Source: Marinobacterium sp. LSUCC0821 (lineage in GTDB: Bacteria > Pseudomonadota > Gammaproteobacteria > Pseudomonadales > Balneatricaceae). Taken from it: 64,000 nucleotides of DNA. A program made the position numbers and the translations under genes. Positions 51,874 to 60,869 of this stretch are shown here, piece by piece (within the stretch, counting starts at the first letter, position 1; each line of letters begins with the position of its first letter). The stretch covers positions 2,197,501-2,261,500 of the forward strand of contig NZ_CP051666.1 of assembly GCF_012848475.1 (NCBI RefSeq). Reading direction: 5' to 3'. The notes beneath the pieces were generated by a model, which saw only the letters and a program-made list of their open reading frames with translations, had not been told where the DNA came from and did no database searches.

Positions 51874-53087
51874 GAGTTCTCTACTTCCATCAGCATTTTT
51901 CTACTCCAAGCGGATCCGTTGGTATTCGTTCCTATGAAATGGCACGTCGATTAGTTGTACGCGGTCATCAAGTCACTATGGTGTGTGGCAGTTATGGTGG
52001 CGGTGAAACTGGAATCGCGCAACCGTTTATTAAAGGGTTGCGCCGTGGCGCTGTCGGAGGCATCGATATTATTGAGTTCGATCTTGCCTATTCAAATAGT
52101 GATGGGTTTGTCAAACGCGCCTCAACCTTTGTGAAGTTTGCGTTGCGTAGCATCGGGCTGGTATTCAGTGAAAAATACGACCTTGTATTTGCGACCACAA
52201 CACCATTGACCGCGGGTATTCCCGGTATTTTTGCACGTTGGTTAAGACGTAAACCTTTTGTGTTTGAGGTGCGGGACCTTTGGCCAGAACTGCCGAAGGC
52301 CATGGGCGTAATCAATAACCCGCTGGTACTAGGCGCTATGTCGTTTTTGGAGTGGGCCAGCTATCGATCTGCGCATCGTTGTATAGGGCTTTCCCCCGGT
52401 ATCGTTGAAGGTATCGCTTCACGTGGTGTTCCGAAAACGCGTATTGAACTTGTCCCCAACGGTTGCGATCTGAGTATTTTTGCCGCTGAACCAACTCCCT
52501 GGCGGCCAGAAGGAGTGCAGCCTGACGATATGATGGCTGTATTCGCTGGTACTCACGGTATGGCGAATGGGTTGGATGCAGTGCTAGACGCTGCAGTGGA
52601 GCTCAACGCCCGCAATCGTTCTGATATCAAGTTGGTCCTGGTTGGGCAGGGCAAGCTCAAAGCTAAGCTGGTTGAACGTGCCCGCAATGAGGGACTGGAA
52701 AATGTTATATTCCATGAGCCTGTGAGCAAAAAACGTTTGGCTGGTTTGATGGCAAGCACAGACGTGGGGCTGCAGATTCTGGCAAACGTTTCAGCTTTTT
52801 ATTACGGCACGTCACCCAATAAGTTTTTTGATTACATTGCAGCAGGGGTGCCGGTGTTAAATAACTACCCGGGCTGGTTGGCGGACATGCTCAAGGAGCA
52901 TGCCTGTGGTTTTGCTGTGGAACCGGATTCCCCTAAAGCATTTGCAGATGCACTGGAACAAGCAGCAGACGATCGAGCGCGGTTGGTGCAGATGGGCCAA
53001 AATGCCCGGCAGTTGGCTGAAAATGAATTTGATCGGACTAAATTAAGTAATCGCTTCGTTGATTGGCTTGAGGGGGCCGTGAAATGA
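51870..53087 (+). CDS. GT4 glycosyltransferase (WbuB-like)
   Basis: 405 residues from ATG 51870 (ATGA overlap with the heparinase-like gene). RVLYFHQHFSTPSGSVGIRSYEMARRLVVRGHQVTMVCGSYGGG is the WbuB-type N-terminus; PFVFEVRDLWPELPKAMG, MAVFAGTHGMANGLDAVLDAA and SPNKFFDYIAAGVPVLNNYPGWLADML are donor-site blocks. WbuB-type enzymes transfer L-FucNAc in E. coli O26; the sugar here is unknown. Likely to act on the product of the next gene, the initiating transferase. Confidence 0.9.
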   Translation: MRVLYFHQHFSTPSGSVGIRSYEMARRLVVRGHQVTMVCGSYGGGETGIAQPFIKGLRRGAVGGIDIIEFDLAYSNSDGFVKRASTFVKFALRSIGLVFSEKYDLVFATTTPLTAGIPGIFARWLRRKPFVFEVRDLWPELPKAMGVINNPLVLGAMSFLEWASYRSAHRCIGLSPGIVEGIASRGVPKTRIELVPNGCDLSIFAAEPTPWRPEGVQPDDMMAVFAGTHGMANGLDAVLDAAVELNARNRSDIKLVLVGQGKLKAKLVERARNEGLENVIFHEPVSKKRLAGLMASTDVGLQILANVSAFYYGTSPNKFFDYIAAGVPVLNNYPGWLADMLKEHACGFAVEPDSPKAFADALEQAADDRARLVQMGQNARQLAENEFDRTKLSNRFVDWLEGAVK

Positions 53088-53683
53088 TGAAGCGTCTTTT
53101 TGATATGATTGCCTCAGCTATCAGTCTATTAGTGCTTCTGCCGGTCATCGCCGTGGTCGCCTTGCTGATTCGCCGTAAACTCGGTTCGCCAGTTCTGTTC
53201 CGTCAGGTGCGCCCGGGCAAGGACGGCAAGCCTTTTGAGATGTTCAAGTTTCGCACCATGCGAGATGCGGTTGATGAAAAGGGTAACTTGCTACCGGATG
53301 CAGAACGCATGACGCCTTTTGGTCATTTTCTACGCTCTACTAGCCTGGATGAATTGCCGGAACTTTGGAATGTGTTAAAGGGTGAAATGAGCTTGGTAGG
53401 TCCCCGCCCCTTATTGATGGAATATTTGCCACTTTATTCGGCGGAGCAGTACCGACGCCACGATGTTCGGCCAGGTGTAACCGGTTGGGCGCAGATTAAC
53501 GGACGTAATTCGATCAGTTGGGAAGAAAAATTCAAACTCGATACATGGTATGTTGAAAATCGCTCCTTATGGTTAGATCTAAAGATCATTTACCTTACGA
53601 TAAAGAAAGTGCTGCTGCGTGATGGTATCTCTGCAGATGGCGAGGTAACGATGCACAAGTTTACAGGCACTCCTCGTGACTAG
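53084..53683 (+). CDS. Initiating phosphoglycosyl transferase (PglC-like)
   Basis: 199 residues, the minimal monotopic PGT size. A single N-terminal re-entrant hydrophobic helix (MIASAISLLVLLPVIAVVALLI), then RQVRPGKDGKPFEMFKFRTM, the catalytic Asp-Glu in STSLDELPELWNVLKGEMSLVGPRPLL and DVRPGVTGWAQINGRN. It transfers a phospho-sugar from UDP-sugar to undecaprenyl phosphate. With PglD-, PglE- and PglF-like genes beside it, UDP-N,N'-diacetylbacillosamine is the expected donor. Confidence 0.93.
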   Translation: MMKRLFDMIASAISLLVLLPVIAVVALLIRRKLGSPVLFRQVRPGKDGKPFEMFKFRTMRDAVDEKGNLLPDAERMTPFGHFLRSTSLDELPELWNVLKGEMSLVGPRPLLMEYLPLYSAEQYRRHDVRPGVTGWAQINGRNSISWEEKFKLDTWYVENRSLWLDLKIIYLTIKKVLLRDGISADGEVTMHKFTGTPRD

Positions 53684-54299
53684 ACGGCTAGCTATACTGG
53701 GCGCGAGCGGCCACGGAAAGGTAGTGGCTGAAATCGCTCTTGAATGCGGATGGAGTGAGATTGTATTTTTTGACGATGCGTGGCCGGACCTATCACTTAA
53801 CGGCTGTTTCGATGTGGTCGGAAATACCGCAGCGCTCGTTGAGCAGATTTGCGACTTCGATGGGATACATGTTGCCATAGGCAACAACACTGTGAGGCTA
53901 GAAAAGTTCGAGTTTTTCCGCTCTCGTGGAGCTCCCTTGCCATCCTTGGTGCACCCTAGATCTGTAATCAGTAAATCTTCATCCATAGGCGATGGAACGG
54001 TTGCTATGGCTGGCTCCGTTGTTAATGCAGATACGACTATCTCTGCTGCCTGTATTTTGAATACTGGAAGTACCGTTGATCACGACTGTAATATTGGAGA
54101 GGGCGTTCACGTCTCTCCGGGAGTTAATGTTGCCGGTGGAGTGAAGATCGGTCGGTTGAGTTGGATCGGAATCGGCGCAGCTGTAATTCAATGTGTCTCT
54201 ATTGGCTCCGATGTCCTAGTCGGCGCTGGTTCTGTTGTTTTATCGGACGTTCCTGATGGGATATGCGTTGCTGGTGTTCCAGCAAAACCCTTTTCCTAA
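53676..54299 (+). CDS. pglD: Sugar O/N-acetyltransferase, PglD/NeuD family
   Basis: 207 residues, GTG start overlapping the PGT gene. N-terminal Rossmann-like UDP-sugar pocket (RRLAILGASGHGKVVAEIALECG) followed by a left-handed beta-helix of hexapeptide repeats with the active-site His near NTGSTVDHDCNIGEGVHVSPGVNVAG. PglD acetylates the C4 amine of UDP-4-amino-sugar to give UDP-diNAcBac. Context with aminotransferase and dehydratase supports this. Confidence 0.88.
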   Translation: MTRRLAILGASGHGKVVAEIALECGWSEIVFFDDAWPDLSLNGCFDVVGNTAALVEQICDFDGIHVAIGNNTVRLEKFEFFRSRGAPLPSLVHPRSVISKSSSIGDGTVAMAGSVVNADTTISAACILNTGSTVDHDCNIGEGVHVSPGVNVAGGVKIGRLSWIGIGAAVIQCVSIGSDVLVGAGSVVLSDVPDGICVAGVPAKPFS

Positions 54300-54320
54300 T
54301 TTTTCTATGAGTTTCTAAAA

Positions 54321-55496
54321 ATGTTAAACGGACCGTTTTCTCCTTGGCCATCATTTTCTGATGAAGAGGCTTCAGCGGTACAGAATGTCTTACTGTCGAA
54401 TAAAGTGAATTATTGGACAGGGCAAGAGTGTAGAGAGTTTGAGCGGGAGTTCGCTCGGTTTTCTGAAACTGAATACGCTATTGCAGTGGCGAATGGAACG
54501 GTTGCCCTTGACCTCGCCTTCAAAGCCCTAGACGTGGGTGAGGGCGATGAAGTAATCGTTACGCCCCGTACTTTTCTTGCGTCTGTGTCTAGTATTGTGA
54601 ACGCCGGCGCAACTCCTGTGTTCGCAGATGTCGACCTAGATACCCAAAATATTACAGCAGAAACGATTAAAGCTGTTCTTACACTTAGGACCAAAGCGAT
54701 TGTCTGTGTTCACTTAGCAGGCTGGCCGTGTGATATGGATCCTATTATGGCGCTATCAGCTGAGCATAATCTCTATGTTATAGAAGATTGCGCCCAGGCT
54801 CACGGTGCGCGCTATAAAGGGCGGTCTGTTGGTTCGATCGGTCACGTTGCCGCTTGGTCATTCTGTCAGGATAAAATCATGACCACTGGTGGTGAAGGCG
54901 GTATGGTTACTACGAATAATCGCGAACTGTGGTCGAAAATGTGGTCATTTAAGGATCATGGTAAGAGCTGGGATGCGATTTACAACCGAGAGCACCCTCC
55001 CGGCTTTCGTTGGCTGCATGAGTCGTTTGGCACTAACTGGCGAATGATGGAACTGCAGGCCACAGTAGGTCGTATTCAACTCAAGCGAATGTCTGAGTGG
55101 TCTAAAATGCGCCAACAGTATGCCGAACAGATATGGGATGCTGCCAGAAAAACAGCGGTTCTGAGAGCTCCAAAATTAAGGTGTGCGGGATGCGATAATT
55201 GTGATGCTTTAGTTAGTTGTACCCATGCTGCCTACAAGTGTTATGTATTTGTGGAGAACGAGAAGCGTGATCAGTACATGGCCGAAATCAATGCGCGCGG
55301 TGTGCCTTGCTTTTCTGGTTCATGCTCTGAAGTGTATTTGGAAAAAGCATTTGATGGTTCAGGGTTTCGTCCTGAAAGCCGCCTGCCAGTTGCCAAAGAG
55401 CTTGGTGAGACCAGTTTGATGTTTCTTTGCCATCCGACATTGACTCAGGAAGAGATTGATTTAACTTGCAGGGTAATAAGGGAAATTTGTATCTAA
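54321..55496 (+). CDS. pglE: DegT/DnrJ/EryC1/StrS aminotransferase (PglE-like)
   Basis: 391 residues. VANGTVALDLAFKALDVGEGDEVIVTPRTFLASVSSI, IEDCAQAHGARYKGRSVG and FCQDKIMTTGGEGGMV (PLP Lys in QDKIM) show a complete enzyme. A Cys-rich insert (RCAGCDNCDALVSCTHAAYKCYVFV) is found in some members of this subgroup. It would aminate the UDP-4-keto sugar made by the PglF-like dehydratase at 56195. Its last 4 bp overlap the end of the convergent truncated recombinase. Confidence 0.87.
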   Translation: MLNGPFSPWPSFSDEEASAVQNVLLSNKVNYWTGQECREFEREFARFSETEYAIAVANGTVALDLAFKALDVGEGDEVIVTPRTFLASVSSIVNAGATPVFADVDLDTQNITAETIKAVLTLRTKAIVCVHLAGWPCDMDPIMALSAEHNLYVIEDCAQAHGARYKGRSVGSIGHVAAWSFCQDKIMTTGGEGGMVTTNNRELWSKMWSFKDHGKSWDAIYNREHPPGFRWLHESFGTNWRMMELQATVGRIQLKRMSEWSKMRQQYAEQIWDAARKTAVLRAPKLRCAGCDNCDALVSCTHAAYKCYVFVENEKRDQYMAEINARGVPCFSGSCSEVYLEKAFDGSGFRPESRLPVAKELGETSLMFLCHPTLTQEEIDLTCRVIREICI

Positions 55497-55987
55497 CAGA
55501 CTTCCTCGAATACATCTAAATCACTTTCTACCCAACTAGCTAAGTATTCTAGTGCTGTTGATTTAGAAGACCAGCCACCTCGCAACATAATCTTTTCTAA
55601 TGGGACTCCCCTCTCTAGAAGATCTAATGCGGAACCTACTCTGAAAGAGTGACCGCTGAAGTGGGGGAGGTGACGTAGTCGTGAACGGTATTGCAGATCG
55701 ACTAGTATGTTTGTCATTGCTGCAGGTGATAGTGGCCCATTTACAGCACCGTTTTTGCGAATGCTTCTTAAAATTACACCCTTACTAATGTCAATTCGCT
55801 TTAGCCATTTAGTAATTAGGTTAGCTAATTTTTCTGATATTGGTATTAATCGCCCATTACATAGTTGATCTGTTTTTGACTGGCGAAGTAATAAAGCGAA
55901 TTTGTTGTTCGGCATTTTCTTAAGATCTTCGAATTTGAATTGGCATATCTCGCTTCTGCGGCGCATGTTTTCGTAGCCTAAACGAAC
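55493..55987 (-). pseudogene. Truncated tyrosine recombinase (copy 2, C-terminal half only)
   Basis: Similarity to the recombinases at 9732 and 62234 begins at VRLGYENMRRRSEICQFKFEDL and continues to the C-terminus, with Lys, GHSFR, GGW and the Tyr of LEYLASW retained; the N-terminal ~135 residues are gone. The breakpoint at about 55987 is next to a REP-like hairpin (55996-56029). Without the core-binding domain it should be inactive. Same orientation as the two full copies. Confidence 0.88.
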
Positions 55988-55995
55988 GCTGTATA

Positions 55996-56029
55996 TGTAG
56001 GGGGCAGAGCGGAGGTCGGACCCCGTACA
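55996..56029. repeat. REP-like palindromic element
   Basis: TGTAGGGGG and CCCCGTACA form 9-bp arms with one mismatch around a G-rich centre. It is GC-rich within an AT-rich gap and resembles the element at 63411. 56030-56138 holds nothing recognisable. Confidence 0.4.
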
Positions 56030-56138
56030 AGGAAGGGTAGGGTGCGATAAGATGCAGTTAAACTGTTGTAAATTCCATTAGATTCTAAGTCATTGTTTTT
56101 CCGTCTTTTGCCTCTGTTTTGATAATATAAACTCTTCG

Positions 56139-56166
56139 TTTGGCTTTTGGCTTTTGGCTTTTGGCT
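56139..56166 (+). repeat. Four tandem TTTGGCT heptamers upstream of the PglF-like gene
   Basis: TTTGGCT is repeated four times without interruption, 28 bp before the TTG start at 56195 and 14 bp before the GGAGA ribosome-binding site. A 7-bp unit in this position could alter promoter or leader spacing when copies are gained or lost. Confidence 0.85.
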
Positions 56167-56194
56167 TTTCCATCTATAATCGGAGACTAGAATA

Positions 56195-58159
56195 TTGACT
56201 GGTCAGTTTATGCATCTTGAAAGTTCTGGCTTACATCAAAAGTTTCTGAATATGCCCCGATCGGTTAAGCGGGTGATTCTGGTTGTGGCTGATGCTTTGG
56301 CTTTGGTTTTTGCGCTTTGGTCTGCCTTTGCTCTGCGTATCTCTGAATGGTGGCCTGCGTCGTATCTTGCGGATGCTTGGACACTGTTCTTGGTAACGCC
56401 CGTTCTTGGCGTGCTTATCTTCATAAAATTAGGCATGTATCGCACTGTGTTGCGATACATGAACGTTAAGCTGCTTCAGTCTGTCGCGCTTGGCGTGTTC
56501 TTGCTTGTTTTGGTTCTTTATACATCGGCCGTTATCTTTGATATCTGGCGAGTTCCGCGTTCTGTCCCTATTATTTTTGGTTTGACGGCTTGGCTTTACC
56601 TGGGTGGTAGTCGTCTTATTCTTCGTAGTTACTACCATTGGTTGTCTGGCAAGATCTCCAGCCGTCATGTCGCGATTATTTACGGCGCCGGCAGTGCCGG
56701 TGCGCAACTGGCGCTCTCTTTACAAGCAGGTGGCGAAGTTAAACCCATCGCTTTTATTGATGATGATCGTAAATTGCAGAAGAACATTGTCTGTGGATTA
56801 CGCGTCTATTCACCAAGCGAACTGGTGATGCTGGTTACCCGTTACGGTGTCGATAGCATTATGCTAGCGATGCTAAACGTTACTGCAGCGCAGCGTCGTT
56901 TGATACTGGAGAGCTTGTCTAAACTATCTGTCAACATTTTGACTATGCCAACCATGGGTGAGCTGATCTCTGGTAAAGCGGTCGATGATCTGCGTGAAGT
57001 TGAGATTGAAGATCTATTGGGTCGTGATCAAGTTGCGCCTGATCAGTCGCTGATTGCCAGGAGCATAGAAGGTAAGTCCGTTTGTATTACGGGTGCAGGT
57101 GGTTCTATCGGTTCTGAGCTGGCACGCCAAGCAGTGACTTATGGTGCTGCTAAAGTCGTTCTTTATGATCAATCTGAGTATGCGCTTTATGCGATCGAGG
57201 CTGAGCTTTCATTATTGATACGTAATGCGAACCCAGAGTGCGAGTTACTTCCAATTCTTGGCTCGGTTCTGGATGAAGTTCGTGTCACGCAAGTGCTCAA
57301 GCAATACAGTATTCAAACGGTATACCATGCCGCTGCTTATAAGCATGTACCTTTGGTGGAGTATAATGTTCTGCAAGGTGTTCAAAATAACGCCTTGGGT
57401 ACTGCGGTTGTCGCGTCTGTTGCTAAAAAGTTAGATATCGAGCGTTTTATACTGATATCTACCGATAAAGCGGTAAGGCCGACCAATGTCATGGGCGCAA
57501 CCAAACGTCTGGCTGAGATTGTGGTTCAGCGCTTAGCTGCTGAGAATCAAAGCAATACCAGATTCTCAATGGTTCGTTTTGGTAATGTGCTGGGCTCTTC
57601 TGGCTCGGTGGTTCCTCTGTTTAAGAAGCAGATAGAACATGGCGGTCCTATTACCGTGACACACCCAGAAATAAATCGTTTCTTCATGACCATACCGGAA
57701 GCGGCGTCGTTGGTTATTCAATCGGGAAGTATGGCGAAAGGTGGTGATGTCTTTGTATTGGACATGGGCGAGCCTGTTAAGATTGCCGATTTGGCTAAAC
57801 AGATGATTCGCTTGAGCGGCCGCACGGTTAAAGATATTTCAAACCCAACCGGTGATATTGAGGTGGTATTCTCTGGATTGCGTCCAGGTGAGAAGCTATA
57901 TGAAGAGCTCTTGATTGGCAATAACGCAGCAGGCACCAAACATCCTAAGATTCTAACCGCCGACGAAGAGTTCGCATCGCGCGAGGAGCTAGATCGAGTG
58001 CTGTCAGGCATTCTCAAAGCAATTGAAACCAATGACAGTCATATGGCACGCCAGTTATTGATTGATATAGTGAAAGATTTTTCTCCTTCCAGCTCAAATG
58101 TGGACTTACTTCAGAATAGCCAATCGAAGCAGATAAATAATGTCATAAAGCTTGGTTAA
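56195..58159 (+). CDS. pglF: Membrane-bound UDP-GlcNAc 4,6-dehydratase (PglF/WbpM/CapD)
   Basis: 654 residues. Four N-terminal membrane helices (about 25-130), a first Rossmann domain (AIIYGAGSAGAQLALSL) and a catalytic SDR domain (VCITGAGGSIGSELARQ, HAAAYKHVPLVEYN, LISTDKAVRPTNVMGATKRLAE). The usual Tyr of Tyr-x3-Lys is Met (MGATK), as in WbpM-type retaining dehydratases. RPGEKLYEELL is conserved. TTG 56195 is chosen because GGAGA lies 9 nt upstream; ATG at 56210 is possible. It supplies the keto-sugar for the PglE- and PglD-like enzymes. Confidence 0.93.
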   Translation: MTGQFMHLESSGLHQKFLNMPRSVKRVILVVADALALVFALWSAFALRISEWWPASYLADAWTLFLVTPVLGVLIFIKLGMYRTVLRYMNVKLLQSVALGVFLLVLVLYTSAVIFDIWRVPRSVPIIFGLTAWLYLGGSRLILRSYYHWLSGKISSRHVAIIYGAGSAGAQLALSLQAGGEVKPIAFIDDDRKLQKNIVCGLRVYSPSELVMLVTRYGVDSIMLAMLNVTAAQRRLILESLSKLSVNILTMPTMGELISGKAVDDLREVEIEDLLGRDQVAPDQSLIARSIEGKSVCITGAGGSIGSELARQAVTYGAAKVVLYDQSEYALYAIEAELSLLIRNANPECELLPILGSVLDEVRVTQVLKQYSIQTVYHAAAYKHVPLVEYNVLQGVQNNALGTAVVASVAKKLDIERFILISTDKAVRPTNVMGATKRLAEIVVQRLAAENQSNTRFSMVRFGNVLGSSGSVVPLFKKQIEHGGPITVTHPEINRFFMTIPEAASLVIQSGSMAKGGDVFVLDMGEPVKIADLAKQMIRLSGRTVKDISNPTGDIEVVFSGLRPGEKLYEELLIGNNAAGTKHPKILTADEEFASREELDRVLSGILKAIETNDSHMARQLLIDIVKDFSPSSSNVDLLQNSQSKQINNVIKLG

Positions 58160-58224
58160 AGTTGTTAGACTATTGACCATATTTACACCCTTGAATTTAA
58201 GAGCCTCCCATAACGATTATCAGA

Positions 58225-58809
58225 ATGTCTAAAGAGTTAAAACCTACTTACCAAGATGATGAGATTGATCTCTTTGAGTTGATCGAAACTCTATGGAAAG
58301 AGAAGGTTTTGATTATCCTCTTTACTATTGTTTCTGCTGTTGGTGGTGCTGGGTATGCGCTTTTGGCTACGCCTAAATATTCTGTTTCAGTAAATTACAT
58401 CGTTAACCCTAAAATGCCTGCCAGCGATGCCAGCGATGCCAGCGATGCCAGCGATGCCAGCGATGCCAGCGATGTCGTTAGCCGATTATTTGCCCAACTT
58501 CCAGCTGGTTGGGGCTAGGATAAGAAAAGTAATGCTGCCGTAATCACGACATTTGCTCCTGAAAGTGTAACGCAATACGACAATCTTTTTAGTGGGCTTG
58601 AGCGCTCAATTAGCAAAGAGCTTCTCAGTGAGGCTAAGTCAAATGTTGAAATAATTATCAATGACTTGCCGGAAACACTTCAGTCTACAGATGCGGTCGC
58701 GCAGCAGATGCTTCAGTCTAAACAGACTATTCGTGCCTTATCTGATGGTGGTGAGTCGATAGCCTTTTCGGCTCCTGTTATTTCTCAAACTGCACCTACA
58801 AAAAATTAA
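58225..58809 (+). pseudogene. wzz: Broken chain-length determinant wzz
   Basis: N-terminal part is clearly Wzz (EIDLFELIETLWKEKVLIILFTIVSAVGGAGYALLATPKYSV, first membrane helix). After six ASD repeats and about 13 residues there is an in-frame amber TAG at 58516. The same frame continues with Wzz-like FSGLERSISKELLSEAKSNVEIIINDLPETLQ and ends at TAA 58807-58809, 194 codons in all. About 100 central residues and the C-terminal membrane helix are missing relative to a normal Wzz of about 330 residues. Chain length would need another Wzz or be unregulated. Confidence 0.85.
58420..58473 (+). repeat. Six tandem GCCAGCGAT units inside wzz
   Basis: A perfect 9-bp unit repeated six times encodes Ala-Ser-Asp x6. 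Being a multiple of three it changes length but not frame. It sits where the periplasmic domain of Wzz should be. Confidence 0.95.
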
Positions 58810-58833
58810 GCGGCTGATTACGGCCGCTTTTTT
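58808..58833 (+). terminator. Intrinsic terminator after wzz
   Basis: AAGCGGC (58808-58814) pairs with GCCGCTT (58823-58829) and runs into a T-tract. It would end the long polysaccharide transcript. Confidence 0.85.
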
Positions 58834-58916
58834 ATGTCCGATAATCGCTGCTTAACAAAACTTATAAAGTTATGGTTCTTCCTGTAACCTATCTAAAATT
58901 TATTAGTAGGTGATTT

Positions 58917-60869
58917 GTGACGATACACCCTTCATACCGTGCAGATATTGATGGACTTAGGGCAATTGCCGTACTTTCCGTTCTGCTATACCACACTTTC
59001 CCAAATATACTTCCGGGCGGATTTGTTGGGGTTGATGTTTTTTTTGTTATTAGTGGTTACCTAATCACAACCATTATTTTTACTTCTCTAGATAAGGGTG
59101 AGTTTAGACTAATAGAATTTTACGCGAGGCGTATTAGGCGAATTTTTCCTGCATTAATAGTCGTATTAATTGCTAGCGTAGTTTTCGCTTGGTTCTTTTT
59201 GCTTCCTGATGAATTATCTCGATTAGGTTTGCATGCAACTGCAGGCGCTGGTTTTGTTTCAAATTTCTTGTTGTGGAGTGAATCAGGTTATTTTGATTTA
59301 GATGCGACGAGAAAGCCATTTCTTCATCTCTGGAGTTTGGGTATTGAAGAGCAGTTCTATCTTCTTTGGCCCGCTTTAGTAATGCTCACTTGGAATGCTA
59401 AATTACCTCGCTTTTTGATGATTCTTATCGTAGGAATGCTGTCCTTCTTGATAGGTTTGGTTCTGCTTGCGTATTCAGAAACTGCTGCTTTTTACTTGCC
59501 TATCGGAAGATTCTGGGAGTTGTTAGTCGGTTCAGGTTTAGTGCTGATTGCGAAGAGACGAAATGGTTTTCGTTTTTTAGGGAGTGATCTTAGAGTAAGT
59601 GTTGCACTTAATACCATGTCGATAATCGGTGTGGGCGCATTGTTTGCTAGCCTGTTAATTATTGATAGTTCATATCAGTTCCCAGGCTTAACAGCCATGT
59701 TTCCTGTCTTCGGGGCAGCGTTGCTGGTTCTTTCAGGTTCGGACTCCTTTGTAAATAAGTACCTATTAAGTAATAGGCTATTAACTTTCTTCGGTTCTAT
59801 AAGCTTCGCGCTATATCTATGGCACTGGCCATTAATTTCATTCCACGAAATTGTTAAAAACAGTCTCCACTTTGATGCCAAAGTGGCGATTATTTTAGTG
59901 ACGATATTGTTGGCATATTTAACGACTCGTTTTATTGAGAAACCACTAAGATTTGGCAGAGCGCTTCGTCAAAAAACTCAGGGGTTGGCTTTGGCGATGA
60001 TATTGATTGCTATTGCTGGGTTAGTGATTAACTTTCAGAAAGGATTTGAGCAGCGTTTTGATAGTCAAATGATGCAACTGACCCGAGATCTTCAGGGTGG
60101 TGTAACGCTGCCGTCACCGTCAACTCGATGGTGTGATAAGTTTTCTCTTTCTTTTTGTACTCACCAAGGTAAAAGCCCCACAATGGTACTCATTGGTGAT
60201 AGTCATGCACGTGCACTGTATTTCGGTATGAGTCTTTGGGCGCAAAGCAGAGGGCAATCGTTAGCAATTGTTGGGCAGGGCGCATGTCCACCATATCTCT
60301 TTGACAATCCAAAAGGTCAGTGCTTAGTATCAATGTCGTCGGCAATTACTACCATTCTGAGTGACCCAGATATAAAAACGGTCTTTTTAACTTACCAGAT
60401 GTCACGCTATTTAAATCCAGCGAAAGCTTCTGAAGTGTTCAATACCGAACAGAACTCCTTATCGCTTAAAGATATCAATATCATAGGGTTGCGTAATTCA
60501 ATATCCTCGTTGAATGCCGCAGAGAAACGCGTTGTTGTTTTAGAAGACGTACCGGAGTTACCGTTTGATATTCGATCATGCTTACCAGAGAACAACAGAA
60601 GTAGTGCTTGGGATTTCGGAAGATGCTCTTTTGATAAAACGGAGTTTGATTCACGTAGAGAAAGTTCGCATTCAATTTTGATTGATGCAGTTTCATCTGT
60701 AGGTGATATTCCGGTATTAACGCTTGCTGATGCTCTATGTGATAGCTCTAGATGTTATGGCGCTAACAAGGATATGCTTTTTTACACGGATACAGATCAT
60801 CTATCCATAAGGGGATCAAACTATGTGGTCGAATCTAATTCTGTTAAGTTGAATGGAGTTCTTCAGTAG
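58917..60869 (+). CDS. OafA-type acyltransferase with C-terminal SGNH domain
   Basis: 650 residues from GTG 58917 with AGGTG upstream. N-terminal acyltransferase-3 domain with about ten helices (YRADIDGLRAIAVLSVLLYHTFPNILPGGFVGVDVFFVISGYLITT, LHLWSLGIEEQFYLLWPAL, LYLWHWPLISFHEIV), then a periplasmic SGNH-like domain (TMVLIGDSHARALYFGM; C-terminal YTDTDHLSIRGS with Asp/His). It probably O-acetylates O-antigen or another surface glycan. Lies outside the main operon terminator; overlaps the convergent ligase gene by 26 bp. Confidence 0.93.
   Translation: MTIHPSYRADIDGLRAIAVLSVLLYHTFPNILPGGFVGVDVFFVISGYLITTIIFTSLDKGEFRLIEFYARRIRRIFPALIVVLIASVVFAWFFLLPDELSRLGLHATAGAGFVSNFLLWSESGYFDLDATRKPFLHLWSLGIEEQFYLLWPALVMLTWNAKLPRFLMILIVGMLSFLIGLVLLAYSETAAFYLPIGRFWELLVGSGLVLIAKRRNGFRFLGSDLRVSVALNTMSIIGVGALFASLLIIDSSYQFPGLTAMFPVFGAALLVLSGSDSFVNKYLLSNRLLTFFGSISFALYLWHWPLISFHEIVKNSLHFDAKVAIILVTILLAYLTTRFIEKPLRFGRALRQKTQGLALAMILIAIAGLVINFQKGFEQRFDSQMMQLTRDLQGGVTLPSPSTRWCDKFSLSFCTHQGKSPTMVLIGDSHARALYFGMSLWAQSRGQSLAIVGQGACPPYLFDNPKGQCLVSMSSAITTILSDPDIKTVFLTYQMSRYLNPAKASEVFNTEQNSLSLKDINIIGLRNSISSLNAAEKRVVVLEDVPELPFDIRSCLPENNRSSAWDFGRCSFDKTEFDSRRESSHSILIDAVSSVGDIPVLTLADALCDSSRCYGANKDMLFYTDTDHLSIRGSNYVVESNSVKLNGVLQ

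Noticed and set aside
56139-56166. CRISPR array
   Set aside because: The 7-bp units are directly tandem with no spacers; no cas genes are visible anywhere in the window.
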